From NCBI RefSeq assembly GCF_020382885.2, contig NC_058513.1, positions 11,433,641 through 11,497,640 of the forward strand: a stretch of 64,000 nt of DNA, read 5' to 3'. The notes beneath the pieces are model-generated. The model ran no database searches, was not told where the DNA came from, and worked only from the letters and a program-made list of their open reading frames with translations. Source of the stretch: Scatophagus argus. Taxonomy: Eukaryota > Chordata > Actinopteri > Scatophagidae. Shown here one piece after another: positions 36,101 through 49,600 of this stretch (within the stretch, counting starts at the first letter, position 1; each line of letters opens with the position of its first letter). Both the position numbers and the translations under genes were made by a program.

Positions 36101-39100
36101 ACAAAAGACAGCTTGGAAAGAAGGCGGGAATAAAGCACAACAGGACTGTCATGCAGTAGCAGCCAAGGCCGACCCTTCATGTTGACACAGAGGAACCACC
36201 ATCTGACTCTGCATGCACTGTGGCGGAGGGTAACACACAGGCAGATAGCATAACAACAGATTTTGGCACTCTGTTACAAGCCTTGGATGGACAGATGTCC
36301 ACATTTGTCCTTGTAGCAGAGAATAATGGCAACAAAAGCAAGAAGAAATGGTTGTCAGAAGGTAAAAGAGCTTTGTACACTCCAAAAACCAAAAGCAGAT
36401 TCTGCCAGTTATCCAGAAAGGGACCAGATGTCTTAAAAAAATTTTAAAAATAGTTCATAAAAGCATCATGGGAGAAGCAAATAATTCCCAAATCACTGCA
36501 GAGGCGAAGAGAAATTCTAATTAAGAGGCACTTCAGAGTCTTTTGACCCATATGCCAAATGAGGTAGAGGAGATGCTTTTCAGTGTGTCAGCATGGCAGC
36601 TGAAAATCACACATCAGTGCAAAAGGCAAAATTACCACACAGCCTCCTATTATAGCAAATTTAGGAAAAGAAACAGCAGAAAAGAGAGTATTCATACAGG
36701 AGATGATGGCATGAAACAGCTGCAAGAGGCACTAACAGTATAGACGATTTTAATTGACTTCCAGCTTTATTGGTGATCAACAGAAGGGTCTTGGTAAACA
36801 GGAAGTCAAACTTGCCCTCCTTCAGCTGTAGGAAACAGAAGGTGGGACCTGTTACACAGGCCAAAATTGGTATTCATACATTTAATACTGTGAGCACTGT
36901 AAGGGCATCGCAACCTCGTTACTAAAAACCAGTTAATCGATTTTATGCACCACAGGATTAAAGCGAGACAAAAGACATTTTGAAACAGGAAACAGATGAG
37001 TAGTAGATTCAGCATTGTTGGCCAATGTGTGCTAACATGAGCCAATAAATAAATAATGTTTGCTGAAGTGAACAAATCACTTTAAATGAATGGACTTCAG
37101 TGAGTTTATTTGTAAACTTTATAACTTGGCCTTACTTATGTTACTCTTAAGCTACATTTTAGCATTTGCCACCATCCCATAAATGTCATCCATTACATAC
37201 TATATTATAGATTTGATGCTTAACCAACACAGGAGTTACAGTGCAGTCAAACATGACTGCAACAAGCAATGTGTCTTCTAACCGCAAACTAATTACAGCT
37301 AAACATGCAGAAAATGTGAATCTGTCACACCCAAACTTTAAGACAACGTTTAGCTTATACAAGGTCTGAAGAATCTGCATCAGCATCTGCATGTTTACAG
37401 CTAAGCTGTATGGAAATCTGCAGAGATGATATCCTGCTCAGGTATAACCTCCTTCACAAGATGAAACACATGTCTCATCTAGTCAAGCACATAAGCTGCT
37501 GAACAGGCTTTAAGGTGCTGCCTTTCTTAGATTCCTGACTGGAATCTGGAGTGTCAACAGTTCTGGGCTGCAAAAATAAACACCCTCATTGTTGTCAGTC
37601 TATGTGCCAGAGCCAATGAGTTATTTTGGTATCTAGGGCACTGACACAACAAGTTACACAAAGAGCATGGGGCAGTGACGCCAAAGACAAAGTGAAAAGT
37701 CGAAAAATAAGCTCATGGCTTACAAATAAAGAGAAGGGCCCTTCAATTATCCAGACTCTACCTGTCTTCAGAGGTTGATTCCTCATCGAACGGAGGGAGT
37801 GGCGAGATCTGTGTCTTCATCTTGTCAAAGGCCTGAGTGACAGACTTCATCAGGGAGCCAGTGGTGGCCTCTTCAACTTCACGGTCCCTAGAAGCATGTG
37901 GCACAATGAACTGTTTTCACATTCAGCGGTATTCAGTGATTATTTATCATTATTAGGAAACTCTTTTCAATGATCCGTTGCTGGAAATACAACTTACGCT
38001 GCCTGAGTCAGTTTAATTTCCATCATTGTTTCATATCTGTAAGAGATAGAATCAAAATAGCACAGACAAATAACATTAAATATGATTCAAGCTTGCGTTT
38101 CTTTAAAAAAAAGTTAAAAGTGTTAAAAGTTTCATTGCCACACACAATAGGAAACACTCACATTGCATCGAAGCTTTTGCGGCGGGCTGAAACATTTCCC
38201 TCAACCTCGTTCACATTATTTATGGAGGAAAAAAAGCGCAAAAAATTAGATTTATTACATTATATGACAATTTAGAAGGAAAGATCATTTTAATGAATTA
38301 TAAGATACATTTGACATTTATAAAACAGTTAATTGGTCAATCAAGAAAAAAAACAGGCAGATTGTTTAATATTGAAAATAACTGTAAGCCTCACTTGCAA
38401 TTGTCTGTTGAAAGGTCTCGGATAGTCATAGATTGGAGGCTCTGATGCACGTCTTTTGGAAAAATCTTCACCCTGCCGGCATATCAGAAAGCAGTATGAG
38501 ACAGTGTATGTGCTACAAGCAAAGGAAAGTCAATCAATATGTCTTAAAGAATCCTAATTTGAATTAGCCGAGATGTTGCACCTTTTGGGTTTTGATGTTA
38601 GTATCCAAACTATTTGAAGACGGATCAGACATGGACCGCATTTTCGGCTCTTGCTGAAAAAGACGACAAACACAGATTAAAGCAGTCACGCGTACAATTT
38701 TAGATTATTCTTCACAATATTAGGACAAAAGAATGAGTTCATTGCAGGGAAATGAGAAAATCCCAGTTAAGATGTCCAGCCCATTCAGCTCAGTGTCCCT
38801 GGTTTGGTTGCACGCTGTATTTATATATGAAGTATCTAATTAGAAATATCTAATCCTAAAGCGCAATGTAACAGCAAGACAATAAAGAACTGCATTTGAT
38901 ATGTTATGGGGGCCTTTCATTGAAACGCTAATTTCACTTTGCTATCATAAATTTACCTGAGTTGATATTTAATCTTAGTTGATCATTTTTACATTCTGGG
39001 ACTGATGCCATTCTTAATTCCAATAGTTAAATCATGAAAACAGAAAAGACACAACCTGATGCTTCAGACAATTCTACTCTTGCTAATATGTTTTATGATA

Positions 39101-41826
39101 TTAAATATATCAACAATAAGAACCAGACATTCATCCAGCAGACAGCTCTGCTTCTGAATAGTTTCATTGTTCTTTCAAGTTAAGCCCCATTAGGAGTTGA
39201 CATTTTATATGCAGATACATTGAGAATATACATGCATTAACATTTGTCTTTCCTGGTAAAAAAAAACAAACAAAAAAAACAAATCCACATGCAAATCAAA
39301 GAACCTCACACAAAGGCAATGATCTGAGTTAGTATCAGATTAACAGGATGCATGCATTTAAAGGTTAGCCCGATCCAAGCAGAGCCTCCTCCTGGACCAA
39401 CCTTTTTGGCCACAGTGGCAGTTTGCTTTTTCCGCACAAGGGGTTTTGAAATAACCTGGTAAAACAGGAAGAGTATTCTATTTTCAAATGTCAGACAGTG
39501 AGCTGATGGATCAGCACGTTAATATAACCATGATTCACCAGGGACACCGTGGGAATGTTGTGCAAGTTTCGTGAGAATGGAGGCAGAGTTTGATGGCAGG
39601 AAATGAAGTAATACTAAAGTAAATATTCTGGAGTGAAAGAAGGAAAAAGTGAGTTACTGGATAATAAAATGTATTAGCATAACATGGACATGACAAATTC
39701 AACAAAAAATTAAAATTTTCTCAAGGTTATGTACTTTATTTCCAAGAGTTACATGCTGAGGTAACTCTTGGCAAGAAAGTGAATCAATGTATTATCTAAA
39801 TTATTGAATTATTGCCTTTTGGCGGTTTGTGGTCAAAAGAAGAGGAACAGATGGAACATTTACCTCAATAGATGGCTGCCCATTAGACATTTCCTTTAGA
39901 ATATAAAAAACAAAAACAAAAACAAACATTATAGGTACAAAAAAAAGTGCAGCAAAAGAGAAGCCATAAGTTGTTACAAAACACGATGAAGTACCTCTGA
40001 AGTCATGACTTTATGGGGTCGTTTTTCCAGGGCAACATACAGGTCATTGAACCAGCCATCCACTTCTTCACTAAATGAAAGAGGTGCACACATTAAAATC
40101 CAATCTTCCATAAATTACAGCCATCTTTTTTATTTCAAAATTCAAATCAAAAATCCAAATATATAATGGAAATAGTGACGTGCAGCAACATATTGGTGCA
40201 AGCAGAGTGGAAGGAAAGGTCATTATCAACTGATGGACCGGTACTAAACAGGAAAACAACATCATAATTTCTTTTTGATTGTTAGAACTCCCAAAATAGA
40301 AGATGATGTGAAAGGCAAGGGGAAGTGTTTTATGAGGCGCTGTGAAAGTGTCAGTGGGAGCCTTGAGAGGAGAATTGGCCAACCCAGCTGGAGCCTGAAT
40401 CATGGTTACGCCAGCAGTGATTTTCAAGCTAATGAAATCCACTTATCTGGGACAGTTTCTCTGCACATTGCCGTTACGAAATCCTAAACCGAACGCTTTT
40501 GAAACAAATTTAAAAGGTTGCATTTATACATAACCCAGATAAATCAGATTTGGTTTGAGCAAAATGCTTAGTGGCTGAACTTTATTTTGAAAAATACAGA
40601 TAATAACTGTGATAAGATCAAACAAGATTTCAGATTATGGTTTTTGACGTCCCACATGTCTCCTCACATCATAACTTGTTTTTGTAAGTTGTGTATCTAT
40701 ATAAATTGTGTGTCTAGCTTCAGGGAGACATGTCAGGAGTTTTTACAGTACTGTGCAGTTAAAGGCACGGGAGTCGGTAGAGAAACTGTAAATTCCGGCT
40801 CGGTGCTCTTTATTGCCTGTGAACATCAGCTAACTGACCTGTTCTCCCCAATGAGAAAGTAGTCCCTGTCAGAAGACCTGATGTAGAGCACACAAGATGG
40901 GGAGCACTTAAATATCTTCTGGATCCACCCCCATTTCTGGTGTTGTTGAGGGCTCACAATCAACAGTGAGATGCTGACAGAAGAACACAAGTGACACAGA
41001 AAAGTAGTTAACTAATCATATTTTTTTTTAAAAAAAAAATCTCAGTGAAGAGATGTTGGCAAAATTCCAAAACGTTTGGGTTATGTGCTTTGCGGCGGGC
41101 ATACTTTGATAAGTCTATCCCTCCGAGCGGCTTGTCCATTTCATCTGGACCAGTGAAGTACTTCAGTTGATGATCCTGTTCGCTGACTTTGAACAGCACA
41201 AAGTACCGCTTCTTCCATGATTTCTGCAGGACAAACATGATGAAATAAATAAGGAATTGTAATACAATTTAAAACAAACAAACAAACAAAAAACACAAGC
41301 ACACACAAAAAAAGCTGAGAATATATCTGTCACCTCTGTCTTCATCCGTTTTGGGGGAGGAGACTTGAACAGGTATCCAGATCTTATCCCTGTCGTAATT
41401 CCTACTGGTTTGTAGAATACTGTATTCCCACCTGAGGGCAAAAGAAAAGCCTTGTGTTGTGATCATTTGCATAAATCTTTTCTTTGTTTACTGAACTCGA
41501 CAGTATTATTTTCCCACAGTTGCTTTTTTTGAAACGTAAACCAAACCAAAAAATTTCTGAAAGGAGAATGAACAAATGATGAGGAGCTGAAAATACTGTG
41601 GTTAAAACAAAAGGAAGTGACTAAAGCTCCCCAAATGAGTGTGTTGACATGCATTACGTGGTACATTAGCACATTTCTTTTCCTTGTCAAATGACTCTTT
41701 TATCTTTAATCTTTAGGAAAAACAGGTTTTCTGTAAGCAGCACCAAAATAGCAGTAAATAACTGTGAACACACATCAGATTTTCCATATAAAATACACTA
41801 CCTGTGCTCTTCTGGCTCTTAAGCAT
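33157..41826 (-). CDS. plekhs1: Pleckstrin homology domain-containing S1 (16 coding exons)
   Basis: Coding exons (minus): 41826-41802, 41431-41334, 41223-41105, 40973-40839, 40070-39995, 39893-39864, 39455-39402, 38653-38582, 38472-38395, 38205-38162, 38036-37998, 37887-37762, 35999-35883, 35298-35203, 33772-33637, 33240-33157. Phases agree throughout, giving about 442 aa. The N-terminus MLKSQKSTG and [11 protein letters not shown], then [18 protein letters not shown] and VDGWFNDLY form a PH domain (about residues 22-150). The middle is low-complexity with RSMSDP, RRASEP, IYDYP and YETM (Y245) motifs. The last about 60 residues ([18 protein letters not shown]...) look PDZ-like. The PH domain implies phosphoinositide/membrane targeting, and the mammalian protein is reported to bind PI3K p85 through a YxxM tyrosine. 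The 38205 acceptor (CGAG) has a weak pyrimidine tract and is the least certain. A 5' non-coding exon may lie upstream. Confidence 0.92.
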
Positions 41827-43617
41827 TGTGACACCTAAAACAAAAATAACACAGCAATCAATCAGCTTAAAAATATCTAAAAGGAAATAGTTAACCTTTC
41901 AAACAAACACTGTAGGGTTTAAAAATAGGGCTCATGCCCCTCAGAGCATGAAACAAAGCTGTATTCACAAACTGAAGCCATGTGAAAGCATATGCTGAGA
42001 AAAAAAAATGTCTCATTGTAAAAGCATCTCTGAAACAAATAACAAGTATAAACATACAGCATCTGAGCGATAAAACTAAAGAATACACATCTTTGTATTT
42101 ATACCACTCCAGTGTTAACAAAATGTTACACGCACTTTTCTAAAACCAAACTAAACAGAAAAAACAAGTACTTAACTAAAAAAAAAAACAACAAAAAAAC
42201 AACTCATTTAAACATGACAGTCTTACCTGTGGAGCAACTGTTAAGAAATTGTGCTCACCTCGCTCTCTTTGAAAACAAGTGCTGCTGCATGAGGAAGCTT
42301 TTTGCTTTCCTGTACCTGGCAAACAGTAACAAGATATTCATAACGGGAACTGGAGTTTCTGGTTCCTCATTTCATTTGCTTTTAAGGTCCACCTATTGTG
42401 TTGTTCAGCTGCAAAATTCCACATGGGGTTCCTTTAAGGAACTTATTCACCTTGTGGAAAACTCTCATGCACACAACATTGTTTTTCTGTTTTACAAGAG
42501 TGAAAGCTGTTAAAGTCACATTTGCAGGGGTTCAACTTGAGGCACTACATTCAAGAGCTCTGGAGACAAACAGAAATACTAATGCCTTTTTTTTTCCAGT
42601 AAACTGGCATCAGTAAGGAGATTAAGAAGGTTTTAAGGGGCAGGTCAGCATGCATTCAATATACTGGCAAAAGCCTTAACAGGGACTTAAATGTAACCCC
42701 AAAACACACTGATAGACTTATGGTAGACAGTTAAGTGGGTTGCACCCGTCCACAGTGTATGTGAGGTTTACAGGAACTGTTTTTAAGGCATATAGACAAG
42801 CTAATAATACTTTTATTTCTTCATTTATTTTACAGACTATTACACTTTAAACATAAACTTATGGATAAGACCCCCATCTAGCATGTATTATAGTCAACAT
42901 AAATATTTAATAAATTAATTTTGGTGTATGTAAAAAGTAAATGTTTCTACTAGGAAAATTTCAAGATTATTATTCAGAGTTTAGAGCATGACAACCTATC
43001 ACATGCTCATCAGAAATAGAGGGACTGGCCACGTGCAACATAGATGATAAAATCACGTTGTTCAAGGCTGAATTATCTGCAGAGCCACAGTCGTATACTT
43101 CATCTACAGATGTAAGATGACAAGCAAATTTCTCTCTGAAGTGGCTCTTAAGGTCATCTCTCATTCTGATATTATCTCGCAAATGACCAGGTCAGTCTGA
43201 GTGCTCTGCGAGCACTCAGATGGAGGCGTGCGGGCCTGCTGTGCTGTGCCACTTATTATCACATGCTCAGAGGAGAAATCTGTCAGGATAACGGGGAGGA
43301 GGAGACGGGTCGCTCAGGTTCAGAAGCAGCAGATCTGAGCAACGTTACGCTTATGCACAGTGAAGTGATTCGTTAGAGGGGATTCAGCCCCTTTTGGTGT
43401 GTTTGACGTCTCCCAGCTTGTACATGTGCATGGGCGGTTTGTTCTATGTATGTTTAAGGTCATGTGGGTGATGCTAAGCATTTTAACAGTCACTGATGGA
43501 GACTAATTTAACTCTCTCGGTGGAGATACAACAAACAAACAATGTGATGTGTGTGGATTGTCCAAGAGCTTTCAAAGCACAATCAGTGTCTCATAAACTT
43601 ACTTAAATGTGCATATA

Positions 43618-43620
<3 letters not shown>

Positions 43621-43653
<33 letters not shown>
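43621..43653. repeat. (CA)n microsatellite
   Basis: A pure 33-bp CA tract lies about 280 bp upstream of the TATA box of the B30.2 gene. It is able to form Z-DNA in principle, and no function is implied. Confidence 0.95.
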
Positions 43654-43655
<2 letters not shown>

Positions 43656-43929
43656 CCAGCCATACATCAAGGTCAGTGTCAGGTTGATATAAATAGAGCT
43701 TCTTGTTTAGTAGGACATGAAATAAGTCTCCCTCAAGTCTGAAAATTTGCCCACTCGTTTGCCCTTCTCTGACAGAAACCTTGTTCTTGCCTTCAAACTT
43801 TAGATTCATTTCCTCTCCCTAATAAAAAAAAAAAAAGGCACGTGCCTTCAAGAGCACCAGGACAGATATCACAAGGCCGCCCTCTTCTCCCCCTCCCTCA
43901 CTATGAAGCCTTCACATCTGCGCTAGGCT

Positions 43930-43936
43930 TATAAAA
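43930..43936 (+). promoter_or_regulatory. TATA box of the B30.2 gene
   Basis: TATAAAA (within CTTATAAAAGCCC) lies 50 bp upstream of the ATG at 43986. This would put transcription start near 43960 with a short 5' UTR of about 25 nt. It is the only gene in the window for which I see a well-placed TATA box, consistent with regulated rather than housekeeping expression. Confidence 0.65.
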
Positions 43937-43985
43937 GCCCTTGTGGTCATGTCGTCACAGTTAGTGGAGTTTAATCTGCACCACT

Positions 43986-46646
43986 ATGGAGAAGATGAAT
44001 AGTAATGTTGGAGGGAAGGCCACAAATGAAGTAAGCACTTCCATTTTAGTTTTGATAAGAAAGTCCAATGACAGTACTGACCCACCAGCTTTAAGACTTT
44101 GCTCCTAACATACTTTTTTTTGATTTTCTGCATGTTTTCTGCCGGTGTGTGTTCCAAAGGAAATGCTCCTGAAACATCAGCAGCTCCTGCAGAAACAAAG
44201 AGAAGTCATCGCCTACAGGATGAAGAAACTGGCTGCTAAGCAGGTGGAGATAACAGTAAGTCCATCACCCAGTGTTCACTTGTGAGTCCATACATAATAT
44301 ACTGTCATAAGCTCCCTGACAGCTGTCATTTTTTATTTCATACCTTCTATTTGCCACTAATGTGCAGGCTATAAGCGACACCTGCAAAATCATACATGGT
44401 GGGACGGTGGAAATTTTGTACAGTAGCCTCTATGCCTCTCAGAATCAAGATCAAATTTAATTAACTTTGGCAGGAACAGTCCGTTTTTTGGTATATTAAA
44501 TCTAACTGTTGTTCAGGGTCGTTGTTAACATTATGTTCCAAAACATCACAAGGACTCCTTAAATCACGGTGTGTGCTCTGTGAGTGGAATCTGTACATTC
44601 ATGCATTTTCTTTTTTTTTTTTTTTACTCGTTTCATTTGTTAAGTGCCTCATCCTCTTGATTTTAGCTAACAGAGAGGGAACATGGACTCTGTCCTTGTG
44701 CTCTGCAGCACATTTCACTCAAGGTTAAATGAGTTATGATTTCCTGAAATGCTCTTTCGAACAGCTGTTATCCTGCCCGTCTCTGGCTTTGTTCAGGTCC
44801 TCTTCAATTTCCAATGCTCTTCGATCAACAAAGTGTTTTTTTTTCTTCCGGCTTGTTCTTGTTTATTAGACACCACAGACTCTAGTTGCATAAAAAAGCT
44901 TGTTTTGAAGATACTTTACTTATTGCATATTGGCCACAGTAACATAATGTGTTCTATTCTAAATTATAAAAATTGACTGATTAGTATTTTGGTGGGAAAT
45001 AAATTTGTAGCTATTCCTATTGAACTTCTCAAGGATTTTGCTGTATTTGTTGTCCATGACATTGTAACTACATCTGCCCTTCAGCTTGTCATCTGCTCAT
45101 ATGTACCCACGGCCTTTTCACCTTAGAAAAAGTCCAACACAGTAAAGGAGAAAATCAAGAAAAAGTATGAGGACATGAAACGCGTTCTGGATGAGGATCT
45201 TCGAATCACGCTGACCCAGCTGGACACGGAGCTCGACGCCACAGAGAAGTTAGTGGAGGAGAGGATAGAGGACTGTTATCGCCTCACTCAGGAACTGGAT
45301 CTGGAATTGTCCAACATCGAGGCGCAAGTAAAAACACAAGAACTGGATGTTCAGGTGAACACAAGGGCATTTAAAAGCTCTGTTTGTCTCAAGCTGCTTT
45401 CTCAGTGGTATTAAGTTAGTCAGTCAGTTATGTATGTACTGTATGTATGTGTGATTGTTATGTCCTCTACAGAATGCCGACACAGAAAAAAGGTACGCTC
45501 ACCACAGCACAGAGGACATCAATAGCTACCAAACATACAAAACATTTTTCTTTTGACGAACGGGAAATACATCAGGCAACATTCTAATGAAATTCGAGAA
45601 CAGGTGACTATGACACTTTACCATTCAAGGTCTGTTTCCTGTGTACCGAAAAGTACTGATGTTATCTTTACTGGAATTACTTCCTTGTCGAGGAACAAAA
45701 TGATTAAGTTTCAATGCTTATTTCAATGATGAAATTTCAATAATTTCAATGCTTATTAAATTCAGTGAAATCTGTTTTTACATTTTTTTGAGCTTTGCAG
45801 GACATACCAGCTCTTTGTCTCATCTGAAACTAGAATAGCTGAGACTCTGAAGCGGACCGACCCGGATCTCATTCAGTTGGATGAGTTCAAGAATGAACAG
45901 CTACTGAGTCTTACCACCAACCTGCTGCTGTTCATCAGATCCCAGATCCCTGTCACCAAAAAACTGCTTCAGAGCTGTAAGTTCACCCAAAGACACGGGT
46001 CAAGTGCTCAGAGTTATGTCAAGGCAAGGCACACAAGACACTGAAAGGTTCTCATGTCTCCCACACAGATGCTGCAGATGTTGTCCTTGATGCTGACACT
46101 GCCCACCCCAAGCTAATCATCTCTCCCGAGGGCGACTCAGCCACCTACACAGACACCTGGCAGGATGTTCCAGAGACTCCCTCCCGTTTTGACACCACCC
46201 TAAATGTAGTCAGCCGGCAAGGTTTCAGCAAAGGCCGCCAGTATTGGGAGGTAGAGGTCAGCGGGAAGACCTACTGGGAGCTGGGCCTCACCTACCCGAG
46301 CATCCCTCGCAAGGGCTGCGAGGAGGACTCCTGGCTGGGCCGAGGCAAAGAATCTTGGTGTGTGGAATACTTTAATGGAGACTACACAGCCTGGCATGGT
46401 GGTGTCCAGCATGAGCTCCCTCTACTGGCAGGGAAGCAGTTCACTCGCATTGGGGTGTACTGCAGCTTCCCTGGGGGTATGGTGTGCTTTCTCGGAGCTG
46501 ATACCATGACCCCCCTCCACTGCTTCTGTGCTGGGACCTTCACTGACACCCTACATCAAGCATTATGTCCTGGTCACGACAACGACAGCACAAACTGGAA
46601 GTCCCTTAAGATCTGCGATGTCTCCCGATCAGCTCCTGTTCTCTGA
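43986..46646 (+). CDS. Coiled-coil/B30.2 (PRY-SPRY) protein, RING-less TRIM14-like
   Basis: Exons: 43986-44030, 44160-44255, 45127-45354, 45473-45492, 45801-45976, 46069-46646; 380 aa, in frame throughout. Residues about 16-135 are a highly charged heptad-rich coiled coil (EEMLLKHQQLLQKQ, VKEKIKKKYEDMKR, LDTELDATEKLVEER). Residues about 194-375 are a PRY-SPRY/B30.2 domain (VLDADTAHPKL, YWEVEVSGKTYWELGL, SWCVEYFNGDYTAW, RIGVYCSFPGG). There is no RING, B-box, signal peptide or membrane segment. The 20-nt exon 4 and a terminal exon carrying the whole B30.2 domain match TRIM-family gene architecture. By eye the B30.2 domain most resembles TRIM14/TRIM16-class members, which act in antiviral signalling or as scaffolds. 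Function here is not known, and without a RING it should not be an E3 ligase itself. I know of no counterpart between CASP7 and PLEKHS1 in mammals. Confidence 0.88.
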
Positions 46647-49600
46647 GGCAGGGCGGGAAGGCCTCAGGGACAGGAAGCATGGAGCAGAAATGTAGCCAGG
46701 AATGCGTTGCGCTGTGGGGCATGCGCATCAGCCTGGCTGATCTGACATTCTTTACTGGTGACACAACGTCAGCTCTGGACGTTGTACGTGTCAGGCTAAA
46801 TTTGCCTAAGGGAATTTTTAAAGTGAATCTATTTTAGATGCCCATGTCACGCCGTTCATCTGGTCTATTCACGCTTTTGCTTATGGTGGACACACCAAAG
46901 ACAACATGAGGTTTGTCAGTGTAGTGTAGCGAAGCCTTTGTATTTAAAAGTTTATTTCTAATGCTACGATGAATCAGATTACTCAGATAAGGAATTGCAA
47001 AAGACAGAGATTGACTTGGAAAAGAAAGTCAGGAGTCTTTAATCAAGAAATATTAAGAAATAACCAGTGATATGTTTTTGAATACTGAAAATTGATTTGC
47101 AGACCATTAATTCTGAAATTGTACTGAGGCTTTGACTGCATATTCATATTAGGATCAATTCATTGTTGTTTTAGGTTTTCATGATATTTCTTAACAATAT
47201 GTTTAGAACACAGCCAACCTACTCTCCTATTACTAATAAGATCAACATCAAATACTATTACTACTATCGCAAATTGCTGTATATTAAACCTAACAATGAG
47301 TATAACTAACAAAAAAATTTTTTTGTGTTTCATCCTCAGTCTTAAAAAAACAGCAGCCTTTTAATGTTCAATGATGTTGACATATGAGCAAGAAAAATGA
47401 CACCCAACTCTATTGCACAATAAATTCTTTATGTTTAATACAATAAAATGTTTACATAAGCATTCCTCTGTTTTGAAGTTCTTTAAACAAGGTATTGCCC
47501 CAAATAAAAATAAAAATAAAAAATTGGGCCAGATTATACTTTTAATGTAATTCATCCATTCATTCATTCATTAATTTTTTTCCCCCAAATCTTTTCAAAT
47601 ATATTCCTGAGGACAACAGCATTAAACACGGGAAAGCATTTCAAATTTTACCCTTAAAATTTTTTTTCCCCCTCCTTCAATTCCATTCCAAAACAAGTGG
47701 AGCAAACACTCCTTTCAGCACAGGTTGGGCACCACATCACTGATCAGAGATCCATGTGTCAAGAGAACTCAAAAGTTTTGTTTGTATTGGACAAGTGCAC
47801 TGGGTGTAGAATGGGACATGTCTCTAGCTTAAACCAGCATTGATCACGCTTCTGGCAACTATGAATATTATCTAAAAGTGTTATCAAAGTAAAATAATAA
47901 TAATAAAAAAAGATACACGGAGTAAAAAGGGGAAAATATAATGACAAATTAAAGTTATTGATGAACTTTTCCCCTAAGTTACTGACACATGCAATCATGT
48001 GAATAATGCAAAAACATTGCAGCAACAATGAGAGTGTGTATTGCGGACATGTGGATTGTGTATGTTCAGACTTGTCACCACCAGTTATAGCTGCCTCTGT
48101 GATTGACAGACTTTGGGACAGTAACAGCGAATGTGCACAACAAACTTTGTGTAAGTTGTAATGACCACCAGCAAATGTCTATTATAATCAAAATATATAT
48201 TTTAAATTTCACCATTTCAGTTTACTAAATTACTGCAATATTATTTGTAAAAAAAAAAATGTCACAATGCGCTACGTGCTTAAATATAATGTATACAATG
48301 TTTTATTTTGATATTTTTTTCTTCGTTTAAGACCTATTTTTTGTAAGTCTTTCTAAATTAAAGGTCAATTTTAAAATGAAATTTGGATGACTTTGCTGGG
48401 TACCTTTTACAGTGTAATGTATGCAATGACAATGTACAACACTAATATACAGTGAAATGATGTGGCATTTGTGCTCTGGGCCCCAGTCCAGCTTTATGCT
48501 ATGATATTTCCCAAATTAATTACACAGTTTTACTCTTTTTGTTCTACAGCATGTCTCCTATTAAAGATAGTAAAGAGGAATGTCTAACTCTACAAATTAA
48601 AAAAAGGGAAATTCATAAAGTGACTCGTTGGACCCTAACTAGTAAGACAAGTGCGTAATTTTGATCATGTGCAAATACACGAACTTCACTTCCTCTGGGT
48701 TGAACAACAAGCAAGTGAAGTCTTCAACATCACGCTGAGTAAACTGGCGAATTGAAAATAATCCTTACTTTTATGGGAGTGGACTACGCACTTGACCCAC
48801 AACTTCATAGAACTAATCACTACACAGCAAAAGATCCCGCCTTCCTAGCTATACATATATGACATTTTTTTAACGTTACAGTTACCCACTACATGGGACA
48901 TTAAAGAACCTGAGGATGTCAGCATGCTGCTACCAACTTAAACTTGCTAGGAAGGCTGAGACTGTGAGCCTTTGGCAAAAAGCATTATCACATGTTTCTG
49001 CTCAAAGGAGTGTTGTCTTTTTTTTTTTTTGAAACTCTGACAGCTGAAAACATTAAAACACAAATAGCTGAAAATGATCTTATCCATTTTCCAGGTGCCT
49101 TTTTCCCTCTCTAGCCACACATCTCTCCTATGGCAATGGTTTGTAAACACTCTATTTAAGTTTCCTAGTGGGGATTTCTAATGACTGACTGGTGCCATCT
49201 CAGATAGCCCTCATTCTGAACTGTTCTTTATATTAGATAAATAAAAAAGACTGATTCATTAAAATATTCAACTGTCACTCAGTTCTGTGACTTCTCTCAG
49301 AACAATATTTTTTATCAATTATTTCATCAGTCAGACACCATTTCATGTAGCAAACCCAACAGCCAAATTTAGCCTGAAGACTTCTCTCCATTCTATATAG
49401 TTACTTTCAAAATCTATTGTAAATACTGGAAAATGGAGAAACACATATTCAGACATGATTCCCCAAACCCACAGAAACTGGCAGCAAATTTTCTGGGCTG
49501 GTAGAATAACATTGATATTCACGATGCCTGTCAAAAAAAGATCAGATCAAATGTGACGCCATTTTTCTGAAGAATAACCTGAAAAAAGAAGTTTCACCAT

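Larger units (their letters stand above)
41827..43985. other. Divergent intergenic region, PLEKHS1 / B30.2 gene
   Basis: It contains the upstream regions of PLEKHS1 (leftward) and the B30.2 gene (rightward). A TATA box serves the latter at 43930-43936, and a CA tract lies at 43621-43653. No coding exon was found. Any 5' non-coding exon of PLEKHS1 would be here. I looked for an obvious interferon-response element near the TATA box and did not find a convincing one. Confidence 0.55.

Noticed and set aside
36182-36745. Possible degraded retroelement ORF ([16 protein letters not shown]..., plus strand) in a PLEKHS1 intron
   Set aside because: The weak resemblance to LINE ORF1-type text could not be supported. 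There are no reverse-transcriptase motifs and no element boundaries.
46200-46412. Minus-strand open frame over the B30.2 domain
   Set aside because: Shadow of the real plus-strand exon 46069-46646.
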